This document shows positions 17,801-24,670 of a stretch of DNA of 64,000 nucleotides, piece by piece. The position numbers were made by a program, and so were the translations under genes. The DNA comes from Danxiaibacter flavus. Its GTDB lineage: Bacteria > Bacteroidota > Bacteroidia > Chitinophagales > Chitinophagaceae. The stretch spans positions 930,001-994,000 of the forward strand of contig NZ_JAULBC010000001.1 in the NCBI RefSeq assembly GCF_041060425.1, read 5' to 3'. Each line of letters starts with the position of its first letter. The stretch's first letter is position 1. The notes under the pieces were generated by a model. It was not told the DNA's origin. It searched no databases and was given only the letters and a program-made list of their open reading frames with translations.

Positions 17801-19732
17801 AAATAAGCCTGTCAGCTCGAAGTGATCGTGCGGGGTAAAGTTGAGTTTTTGAAAGTTAGAGTTTACAAGGTCACCCAATACGTTGAAGCTCGGTTGTTCT
17901 CCGTTCAGATCTATTGCTATACTACTGGTGAAATTAAAATTGGGATCATTCGATTTGAATTCGCCATTAAACAGTTTTTTCTGGATATTACCGTTGATGA
18001 TGAGATCAGAATAATTGTACCCGTTAAACTCAAACTGCTTGAATGTTCCATCCAGCACAGTATTCAGACGTGACAGATTAAAACTTCTTCCGTTGATCTT
18101 TCCGTCGAAGGTTACTCTTCCAAAAAGATCATTATCAATAAAACGGCCAAGATTAAACTGGCGCGTATTAACGGTTCCGGAATAGGAGGGGTCTCCTTTC
18201 CCGGGTAGTTTAATACTGATGTTAGTGTAGGCGCCGCCAAGGCTGCTGGTGATTGTGCCATTCGTTGTAAAATCATGGATGGTACCTTTATAGCTGCCGA
18301 CAAAACGGATATCGCCAAGTGCCGCCAGATCTGGCGTTTTTATATCCTGCAGCCCTTTATACAGAATAGCAGATTCATTATAATTGGTTTGAATATTGCC
18401 ATCCGTAAAATTGATCTGTGTTTTATCTATATCTGGCAGGCCGTGCATGCTAAGATGCCCACTAACGTAGGTAGCATTGCCGCTCTTTAAAAAGAGGTTT
18501 TTTACATCGAAATGGCTCACGGTTCCGTCAAATCTTCCGCTCATTAATACTTCCTTTTTCCAGTCTTTCATTTCCGGGGCAAAAAAGGCAATATCATCCG
18601 AGTGAACCAGCGAATTACGGAAACGTGCAGTCATCGTTACACTGTCAACATACTCATTCATATCCTCATTAAAGTCATCGAACCTCATCGCATAGTAATC
18701 GGTAAGGTGACTTTTGTTCGTCCTCAGATCCATCCTGGCAAACTCCATTATTTGTGGAGTAAGCCTGAACTGTGCAGTTAACTTTTTTATTGCCAGGCCA
18801 CTTCTTTCCTTTGCAGACAATTCAATTTTAGCCTTAATGGTGTCTTTAATGAACGTGAGATTATTGAAGTTGGCGTTGATGTTGCTGATCCAGATGTTGG
18901 CCGGCTCAAAATATCCGGGAGTTACTGGCCTCCCGGGCTGTTCGATGGCTATATATCCGTTGGTGAGTTTTAATTTTTTTGCGCTAACAGAAATATCACC
19001 TTCATTAAAATACATCCCGGTGTCAATTTGTTTTTTGGGGCGAAGGCTGTCTGGTCTTAATCCTTCAAAATCGTACAGGGCAAAATATGGTTTATCGAGT
19101 TCTACTTCGTTAAAGGAGAAAATACTTTTCTCCATGTCCATTTTCTCGGCATCCATTACCATGCTGCCTATTTTAACTAGCATACGTTGCCCTATCCACT
19201 TGTCATTATAGAGGAAAGAGACATTCTTTAAGTCAACTTTTTTGATGTCGAAAACGGTGCCTTTGGAAGAATCTGCAGCAGTAGCAGGTTTAGACCCGGT
19301 CACCTTAGCAGAAAGCTGGCTTGTATCTTTTCCTGAAAAATGGTCCGCTATAAACTGGTAGTTCCAGGTTTTTGTAGTGCGTTGCAGTTTAATGTTCGCA
19401 TCTTCCAGCCCTACATATTTAAAGTCTGCAGTTCTCTTAAAAAAGAACCAGTCAGTTATTCTTATCTTAAGCTTGCCGGCGTAAAGAAGCGTGTCTTTTT
19501 TTTCATCCCGGATAAGCGTTCCCTCAAGGTTGGCGCGATTAAAAAGCGAAAGGCTTACGTGTTGAACGCTGACTTCCGTATTCAGATCTTTGGATAAACG
19601 TTTGGTAACTTTACCTAATATGTAGTTCTGTACTGTTTCGGTTTGAATAAGCAGCCATACCAGCAGTAAAAATGCCAGTAAAATCAAGAGCGAACGACCC
19701 AATATCCTCAGAGATTTCTTAACTATTTTCAT
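14897..19732 (-). CDS. TamB-domain translocation/assembly protein
   Basis: A 1611-residue AsmA/TamB-type protein. A single N-terminal transmembrane anchor (about residues 12-30) is followed by a very long periplasmic beta-rich region with repeated short strands and the TamB (DUF490) domain at the C-terminus (about 1150-1580). The end contains the barrel-like RIILSFGTGLDFG. Proteins of this family bridge inner and outer membranes as hydrophobic-groove rods, with roles in outer-membrane protein assembly and phospholipid transport. In Bacteroidota the gene is often near tsaD or a TamA-like BamA-family gene, but neither is visible here. The length is typical for the phylum. Confidence 0.9.
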   Translation of the reverse strand: MKIVKKSLRILGRSLLILLAFLLLVWLLIQTETVQNYILGKVTKRLSKDLNTEVSVQHVSLSLFNRANLEGTLIRDEKKDTLLYAGKLKIRITDWFFFKRTADFKYVGLEDANIKLQRTTKTWNYQFIADHFSGKDTSQLSAKVTGSKPATAADSSKGTVFDIKKVDLKNVSFLYNDKWIGQRMLVKIGSMVMDAEKMDMEKSIFSFNEVELDKPYFALYDFEGLRPDSLRPKKQIDTGMYFNEGDISVSAKKLKLTNGYIAIEQPGRPVTPGYFEPANIWISNINANFNNLTFIKDTIKAKIELSAKERSGLAIKKLTAQFRLTPQIMEFARMDLRTNKSHLTDYYAMRFDDFNEDMNEYVDSVTMTARFRNSLVHSDDIAFFAPEMKDWKKEVLMSGRFDGTVSHFDVKNLFLKSGNATYVSGHLSMHGLPDIDKTQINFTDGNIQTNYNESAILYKGLQDIKTPDLAALGDIRFVGSYKGTIHDFTTNGTITSSLGGAYTNISIKLPGKGDPSYSGTVNTRQFNLGRFIDNDLFGRVTFDGKINGRSFNLSRLNTVLDGTFKQFEFNGYNYSDLIINGNIQKKLFNGEFKSNDPNFNFTSSIAIDLNGEQPSFNVLGDLVNSNFQKLNFTPHDHFELTGLFDLNFKGKNIDAFLGTAKILNANLMHDSSKLSFDSLTLNAFVDSANRKILHVQSNEFDLLVRGQYNILDLSTSFQGFLHKYYPSLINDPVTVPKNQKFIVVFKTRQFAKYASILDAKLTGLDNAVIAGGVNTEDSGFYVGMDIPFVQYDKYKIENARVNGRGDYKNLTLTGDIGSIHISDSTYFPGTDLTVASAEDHSVVHLTTKANSTLNNASLNADVYTLNDGVRVKFRPSSFIINDKKWNLEKEGEIVVRKSFASASNVKFSQGFQEIAVETQEEDGGNTSNLVVKIKNLVLGDFTPLLMKQPTLEGLANGEVYLRDFFGKFEADANIKADEFRLNNDSIGTVFVKGHLNNASGLINFNVSSDNAGYKLKGEGSYDLKDSTGNALNTTLDLEDARVVILNQFLEGIFSDVKGRASGKLIVKGDPQAPDLIGKVALREGSLTVDYTKVHYTIDSAVFNFSEGLIDFGQFTIKDDAKRTATVKGKLYEHGFKDMRYDFDITSNKLLVLNTKKADNSTFYGRAIGKIAFSLKGPQDNMQMGITGEVNDTTHIYILTTTSKESAEADFIVFKQYGTEQKLIAKENTRLNIDLDLTANNKAQIDVILDELTGDVIQATGNGRMLIHVPSKGDMTMKGRYNIERGLYNFNFQSFIRKPFELLAGSGNYIEWTGDPYDARLNVEAKYTANNVSLKELISNSAILSSATTDLQSYRGDVYVIAQLTGKLSRPDIDFSIDFPDYSTIKNNQELAMYIRRLESDQNEMLKQASMLIVFGSFYPTGTGPNNSNFGGLSASLGINTISQKIADQANKILSDVLFKITGDKSLQFDISTSTYSSSSILTQNEATTGTTRMDRQNINLKVNQRILNDRIILSFGTGLDFGVGNNTTQTGSFQWLPDISVQWLITQDRKLRFIVFNKSSLDIATGGSAIGRKTRQGIGLSYSRDFEKVFSKKPKEPKDTPKVASDEKVMK

Positions 19733-19846
19733 TCCTCAAAACAGCACACTAATTAAGGTGGCAAGATAATTCTAAAAATTTGAACGGTAAGTTTATTTGT
19801 AGAGGTGTTTCAAATATTAGGAAGAGTTTTATGTGAGATAAAAAAG

Positions 19847-19874
19847 GGCCGCATATTTTGTATGATATGCGGCC
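19847..19874 (-). terminator. Rho-independent terminator
   Basis: A 10-bp GC-rich stem, GGCCGCATAT (19847-19856) with ATATGCGGCC (19865-19874) and an 8-nt loop. On the minus strand it is followed by CTTTTTT. It lies downstream of the BioF-like/HAD/DUF1572 gene group and upstream of tamB, separating the two transcripts. Confidence 0.85.
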
Positions 19875-19924
19875 GGATATATAATAGAGGAGTCTGTCGT
19901 TGATTTGCCAGTTTTTATAAATCG

Positions 19925-20141
19925 CTTCTATACAACTAGTGAATAGTGAATAGTCAATGGTGAAGGGCACAAACTGGCTGAGTAAATATATGCAGCTCTA
20001 GCCATGACGGACCTCCGGCGTAACTTCTTGTACGTCCTTATATACCTTATACGGTTCAAAAAACTTCGCTTCGGTCAGCTTTAGGCTTTAAGCTTTATCA
20101 GTTGTTTACAAAGAAACGTTGGCGCGGCCAACATCCTACTT
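19925..20141. repeat. Dispersed intergenic repeat, copy A
   Basis: This gap shares several blocks, in the same order, with 36063-36290: AACTAGT followed by CAATGGTGAAGG; GAGTAAATATAT-type; AACTTCGCTTCGGTCAGC; GCTTTAGGCTTTAAGCTTT; and AGAAACGTTGGCGCGGCCAAC. The blocks are interleaved with word repeats of the AGCTTTA and TGAATAG classes. No ORF is supported. Confidence 0.75.
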
Positions 20142-21119
20142 CTATAGTATCTTATTCAAACAGCTTGCCAGTTTTTCCAGATCACCGGGAGTATGCAACG
20201 CATTTAACACAATGCGTTGAATTTTTTTTCCGTTCGGATCCGGATAGGCGAAGGATGAGATAATTACTCCTTCTTCGGCCAGTGCCAGCTCATTGACAGA
20301 CGATGGAAGAATAAAAATGGGAAGCCCGTTTGGAGAGCTGATCCTGGCAGTATCTCCGATCAACGATCGAAAATGCCTGATGTTCTGATCAAGCTTTTTT
20401 CGCCGTGACGCATACAACTCCTGTGCGTGTATAAACGCATATAAAAACGCCGGCGAAGGTGCAGTTGCGGCTGTATATTCCGGCATGTCCCTGAGTTTGG
20501 AGGCAACTTCTTTTGAGCAGCTTATTGCCCCTGCTATAATATTACAGGCTTTTGACAGGGAATAAGTGATCAGGCCCTTGTCTTTCGCAAATGGAAGGGA
20601 TGATGCAATTCCTTCACCATTGGCACCCAGCAGGCCAAATCCGTGCGAGTCATCTACAATGTAGAAATCTGTTTGGGGCTTGAAAAAAGAAAAATTATTG
20701 ACGGTGGCGTCCAGGATATTGACTGAATCTGTTGCAACAATATTTCCTTTTGAGGGCTGTAAATTGCCAAACCTTGGCCTGATTGCCGGATGGGCATTGG
20801 CTGGATATTGCAATTGTTGCTGCCAAAGCTCTGTAGAGAGTTTGCCAGCGATAAATCCGGATGACACCAGCACCGTTTCTGCAAAGCCGGTGATGGAAGA
20901 AAGCAGCTGTTCGCATTCTTCAAACAAGGCCAGCCTGGTATTGGAAATACGGGAAGAAGGAAAAAGTGGCCCGAATTTGCGCAGCCCTTCCTGGAGTAGT
21001 GCATTAAATTCAGGTACATGGCTCATTCCGAGATAGCTGTACCCGGAGAAAAATAAATATTCCTTTCCATTGCTAACGGCTGTGCGGCCGGGCTGTTCTT
21101 CAAAAATGAAAGTGTGCAT
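20142..21119 (-). CDS. BioF/KBL-like PLP-dependent aminotransferase-fold enzyme
   Basis: A 325-residue fold-type I PLP enzyme of the alpha-oxoamine synthase group (8-amino-7-oxononanoate synthase, 2-amino-3-ketobutyrate CoA ligase and relatives). Visible signatures: FFSGYSYLGMSH (start of the core), the cofactor aspartate/histidine motif DDSHGFGLLG (156-165), and the Schiff-base lysine Lys190 in TYSLSKACN. Characterised members are about 380-400 residues, and here the N-terminal arm and parts of the small domain are short. The usual catalytic histidine region is replaced or shifted, so it may not condense acyl-CoA with an amino acid. It is first in reading order from the end of a group with a HAD phosphatase and a DUF1572 protein. 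No other biotin genes are nearby. Confidence 0.75.
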   Translation of the reverse strand: MHTFIFEEQPGRTAVSNGKEYLFFSGYSYLGMSHVPEFNALLQEGLRKFGPLFPSSRISNTRLALFEECEQLLSSITGFAETVLVSSGFIAGKLSTELWQQQLQYPANAHPAIRPRFGNLQPSKGNIVATDSVNILDATVNNFSFFKPQTDFYIVDDSHGFGLLGANGEGIASSLPFAKDKGLITYSLSKACNIIAGAISCSKEVASKLRDMPEYTAATAPSPAFLYAFIHAQELYASRRKKLDQNIRHFRSLIGDTARISSPNGLPIFILPSSVNELALAEEGVIISSFAYPDPNGKKIQRIVLNALHTPGDLEKLASCLNKIL

Positions 21120-21190
21120 TAGAAATTAAAAATTCAAGGTCAAAAGGTAAAGTGGTGTTAGATCGTATAATCCGCGAGTGGACAGGCTGG

Positions 21191-21847
21191 CTAATTTAAC
21201 AGCAATTTGATTTGAGCCAGTGTAATATCCCGGTAGTCGTTGATAATAAGATCGGCTTCTCCCAGGTCTTCACGCGCATGTGTGGTGGAAAGTGCCACAA
21301 CTCTCATCCCCGCGCCTTTTGCAGCCTTGATACCGGCAATGGCGTCTTCAAAGGCTACACATTTTGCCGGATCTGCTTTTACGAGTTCCGCCGCTTTCAG
21401 GTAAATTTCCGGATTGGGTTTACCCCTGGTGATATATGTTGAGTCGACTACTACTTCAAAATAATGCCGCATAGACAACCTGTCGAATGCAAACTGGATA
21501 TTTACTGGCAGCCCCGATGTAGCTACGGCCATCGGAATGTTTTCTGCCGAAATAGATTGAAGCAGATCCATGAGCCCGGATATGGGTGCAATATGCGGTT
21601 CATACAATTTGCGATACAACGATTCTTTTTGATCAATATAATCCGCAAGTTCTTCGGTTGTCAGCTTGCGGCTAAATATGTCTTCAAATATTTCCCTGTT
21701 GACTTTCCCATTCATATTTTTTTTGTAGTGCTCCATGGTAAGTTCACGGCCAAGACCCCTGTAAAATTCCTGCCATGCCATAATATGATAGGGATTGTTG
21801 TCAATAAGCGTTCCATCCATGTCAAAAATGATTGCTTGCGGTTTCAT
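21191..21847 (-). CDS. HAD-superfamily phosphatase, beta-phosphoglucomutase-like
   Basis: A 218-residue HAD subfamily I hydrolase. Motif I is FDMDGTLIDNN with nucleophile Asp9 and acid/base Asp11; motif II Ser/Thr is in VATSG (about 108-112); motif III Lys is in GKPNPEIY; motif IV is VAFEDAIAGIKAA. The helical C1 cap between motifs I and II (about 16-95) and the GKPNPEIY string place it with beta-phosphoglucomutase and sugar-phosphate phosphatases. It likely dephosphorylates a small sugar phosphate in the cytoplasm; the substrate is not determined by sequence. It begins 2 bp after the DUF1572 gene stop and precedes the BioF-like gene by 71 bp, so it is probably in one transcript with both. 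Confidence 0.88.
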   Translation of the reverse strand: MKPQAIIFDMDGTLIDNNPYHIMAWQEFYRGLGRELTMEHYKKNMNGKVNREIFEDIFSRKLTTEELADYIDQKESLYRKLYEPHIAPISGLMDLLQSISAENIPMAVATSGLPVNIQFAFDRLSMRHYFEVVVDSTYITRGKPNPEIYLKAAELVKADPAKCVAFEDAIAGIKAAKGAGMRVVALSTTHAREDLGEADLIINDYRDITLAQIKLLLN

Positions 21848-21849
21848 GG

Positions 21850-22347
21850 CTATTTTTTAGTTTTTGGAATACTTAATGATTGCCAGTGCTGATCCTTCAG
21901 CATTTTGCCAATCATTACTATTTGGCCTACGTGATAGGCATAATGTGCCAGTTGTCTCAAAAATGCATCAAATGCAAATAACGGTTCAGACCTTATGTAG
22001 ACGGTATTCATCAACTCTTCAGGCTTAATATCTGCAATTGCTTTAAACACGCAGTTCCAACCGGTCTGCCAAAAGTCAAGCAGATCTTTTGTTGTCGTAT
22101 CTGACGCTTCAAATTCGGCATCGCGCTTCCGCCATTGTTTTTCGCCATCTTCTGTAAGAAAATTGGTAAACCTGCTCATCATGTTGCCGTACATGTGTTG
22201 TATAATAATGGCTATGCTGTTGCTCTCTTCTGAAGGCTTGAAGTAGAAGTCATTTTCTTCCAACTGCTTAAACGTTTCGTCGCCCAGGTTTTTGTAAGAT
22301 CTGAATCTTTTCTCAAGGTCGGTTAGAAAGTTTTGTTCGAATTGCAT
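21850..22347 (-). CDS. DUF1572 (DinB-like) protein
   Basis: A 165-residue four-helix bundle protein of the DUF1572/DinB superfamily. Typical strings are SNSIAIIIQHMYGNMMSRF, with a candidate metal-binding His in the second helix, and RQLAHYAYHVGQIVMIGK near the end, which supplies two more His residues in the DinB-like HxxxH arrangement. These proteins bind divalent metal; thiol-transferase activity is known for some bacillithiol relatives but not for DUF1572. It is first in a minus-strand group with the HAD phosphatase 2 bp downstream. Confidence 0.85.
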   Translation of the reverse strand: MQFEQNFLTDLEKRFRSYKNLGDETFKQLEENDFYFKPSEESNSIAIIIQHMYGNMMSRFTNFLTEDGEKQWRKRDAEFEASDTTTKDLLDFWQTGWNCVFKAIADIKPEELMNTVYIRSEPLFAFDAFLRQLAHYAYHVGQIVMIGKMLKDQHWQSLSIPKTKK

Positions 22348-22474
22348 GGTGGTGTATTTAGCCGTCAGCTATCAGCTTTCAGGCGATGAGTTATTTTATA
22401 GTCTAATTAAAAGCCAGTCTTCTAGTTCATATTATATGTCAATCAGTCATTTGAAACATTATGGTCTCCAATAT

Positions 22475-22552
22475 CAGACATCCAAACATCAGACATCAGC
22501 GATCTCTGGTTTTCGGCTTTAAGCTTTAAGCTTTGAGCTTTACGCTTTCAGC
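22475..22552. repeat. Short-word repeat island (CATCAGA and AGCTTTA classes)
   Basis: The 205-bp gap between the DUF1572 gene and ggt contains CATCCAAACATCAGACATCAG-like steps and then a run of AGCTTTA-class heptamers (CTTTAAGCTTTAAGCTTTGA and variants) running up to the stop of ggt. Similar islands recur throughout the window. Confidence 0.65.
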
Positions 22553-24268
22553 TCAAAACCCCGCCACACTATCATCGCCTCTTTTATCCGCTGCTGTTTC
22601 CAGCTTGCCGCCGTTTATTTTAATGAGTTCTGTCCGGCCAATTGCGCCACGCTGCTCGATCGTATAACCCATTTGTTTCAATGCCTCACTGGTTGATGTT
22701 AAAAAAGTCTTTTCAATATATACGACATCAGGCAGCCACTGGTGATGAAATTTTGGTTTGTTTACAGCATCTTCAGCATTCATGGAGAAATCAACCACAT
22801 TCACAATACTTTGAAAAACTGAAGTAGGAATTGTTGTTCCCCCGGGCGTGCCTACCACAACAAAAGGCTTATTGTCCTTTAGCAGCAAAGTGGGCGTCAT
22901 GGAACTTAGCATGCGTTTGCCCGGCTGAATGGCGTTCGCTTCTCCGCCTATTGCGCCGTACATATTGGGGACGCCAGGTTTTATACTGAAGTCATCCATT
23001 TCATCATTCAGCAAAAAGCCGGCGCCACCAACCACGGTTTTGCTGCCATAGCCATTGTTAAGGGTAGTTGTAACAGCAACCATGTTGCCTTCTGCATCCA
23101 TAATGCTTAAATGAGTTGTCTCCTCACTTTCTTTCAAAATGCCGTAGCTGATATTGGTGCTTTTTCCCGCTTTATCAACTGCATAGTCCTGCATCCGTTG
23201 TGTAAGGTAGGTATCACTCATCAGCATCTTTGCCGGCACTTTCCAAAAATCGGGATCTCCCATGTATTGAGCTCTGTCTGCATAAGCGCGACGTTCAACT
23301 TCTACCATTAATTGCACCGCTTTGGGCGATTGAAATCCATATTCATTCAAAGGAAATTTTTCAGCCATTTTCAGCATTTGAGCAAGCAGTATTCCGCCGC
23401 TGCTGGGGGGAGCAAAGCTCACAACCTCAACTCCGCGGTAGCTGAATGTTACCGGCTTTCTTTCTTTCGCTGAATAGTCTTTCAGGTCTTGCAAGGTTAT
23501 TAAGCCATTTCCCCGTTCCATTTCGTTTACAATTAATTCCGCAGTCAGCCCTTCGTAAAAACCTTTTTGGCCATTGTCTCTAATGCGCTTCAACGTTTCG
23601 GCAAGATCCTTTTGAATTAAAGTATCTCCGGCTTTCCATTCACCATCTTTAATAAAAGCAGAGCGTTTGGTGCTATACTTAATAAAGTCAGCTTTATTAC
23701 CGTTCAGGGATCTGGCCTCATGTTCGGTAATTACAAAACCGTACTCAGCAAGATCGATGGCTGGCTGTATCAATGTTTTGAATGGAAGTTTTGCATAAGG
23801 AAAGGTTGCAAAAAGTCCTGCGACAGTCCCCGGAACGCCGGAGGACAAATGACCGTTTTGAGAAAGCGTGGTCTGAGCCGTTCCTTCTTTATCAAGATAC
23901 ATATCGCGACTGGCACTGGCAGGTGCTTTCTCACGGTAATCAAGCCCGATCAAATTTCCATCCTTTTTTCTGGCCAATAAAAATCCGCCGCCACCAAGAT
24001 TACCGGCACCGGGGTAAACAACTGCCAAAGCAAGTTGTGTTGCTATTGCGGCATCAAAGGCATTTCCCCCTTGTTGCATAATTGCAGCCCCAACCATACT
24101 GGCTAACGGATGTGCACTTGCGACGGAAGCTTTGTTGAAAGTTGCAGTTTTGGTAATCGTGTATTTATACGGGTCGACTTTATTTCCTGCTCCAACCAGC
24201 GGTTGCTGCGCTGTTATTGATTGTAATAAAGTGGTTAGTGAAATTAGTAGTAGCGTGTTCTTCTTCAT
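22553..24268 (-). CDS. ggt: Gamma-glutamyltransferase
   Basis: A 571-residue periplasmic Ntn-hydrolase precursor. A signal peptide (1-20) precedes the large subunit. The autoprocessing site is Thr384 in SEETTHLSIMD, which becomes the N-terminal nucleophile of the small subunit. Other family features are the AHPLASMVGAAIMQQGGNAFDAA segment start (residues 52-74), the GAGNLGGGGFLL loop (87-98), and MLSSMTPTLLL in the small subunit. It cleaves the gamma-glutamyl bond of glutathione and transfers or hydrolyses it. The length is normal (about 570-580). It is alone on the minus strand, divergent from the M14 peptidase at 24671. Confidence 0.95.
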   Translation of the reverse strand: MKKNTLLLISLTTLLQSITAQQPLVGAGNKVDPYKYTITKTATFNKASVASAHPLASMVGAAIMQQGGNAFDAAIATQLALAVVYPGAGNLGGGGFLLARKKDGNLIGLDYREKAPASASRDMYLDKEGTAQTTLSQNGHLSSGVPGTVAGLFATFPYAKLPFKTLIQPAIDLAEYGFVITEHEARSLNGNKADFIKYSTKRSAFIKDGEWKAGDTLIQKDLAETLKRIRDNGQKGFYEGLTAELIVNEMERGNGLITLQDLKDYSAKERKPVTFSYRGVEVVSFAPPSSGGILLAQMLKMAEKFPLNEYGFQSPKAVQLMVEVERRAYADRAQYMGDPDFWKVPAKMLMSDTYLTQRMQDYAVDKAGKSTNISYGILKESEETTHLSIMDAEGNMVAVTTTLNNGYGSKTVVGGAGFLLNDEMDDFSIKPGVPNMYGAIGGEANAIQPGKRMLSSMTPTLLLKDNKPFVVVGTPGGTTIPTSVFQSIVNVVDFSMNAEDAVNKPKFHHQWLPDVVYIEKTFLTSTSEALKQMGYTIEQRGAIGRTELIKINGGKLETAADKRGDDSVAGF

Positions 24269-24295
24269 ATGGCAATTTAAAGAAAAGAATGAAGC

Positions 24296-24620
24296 GAGGT
24301 GTCAGGTATCAGGTATCAGGTTTGAGGTTTGAGGTGTGAGGCGTGAGGTATGGGGTATAGACCTCAGGATGAGGGAGCATTGCATGCCTGATTTATGAGG
24401 CGCATAATGCAGGTTTTGAAAGTTCCTATCAGAATAGCAGATGAAATAGCTGATCCAGTTTCATTTGCACAGACGAATTATGCCTTTGCCCAAATAATAC
24501 TCTCAAACCACAAACCACGCACCTCATACCTCAATCCTCACGCCTCACGCCTTCAATCCTCAATCCTCAATCCTCAAACCTGATATCTGACACCTGATAC
24601 CTGAAACCTGAAACCTGTCT
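24296..24620. repeat. Inverted islands of CTGATAC/CCTCA-class words
   Basis: The divergent gap between ggt and the M14 gene holds two islands of the same word class in opposite orientation. At about 24300-24370 the strand reads CAGGTATCAGGTATCAGGTT then GAGG-type steps; at about 24510-24620 it reads CCTCA-type steps then CCTGATACCTGAAACCTG. The arms could pair over more than 50 bp with a unique core of about 140 bp between. The gene promoters must lie in or next to these. Confidence 0.75.
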
Positions 24621-24670
24621 CTCCATTCTCCCCAAATTCTCCTATTTTCACTCTTCTATTTCCACATATT

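Noticed and set aside
18714..19211. 165-codon antisense ORF in tamB
   Set aside because: Antisense shadow of a long conserved gene.
20680..21036. 118-codon antisense ORF in the BioF-like gene
   Set aside because: The opposite strand carries the PLP motifs.
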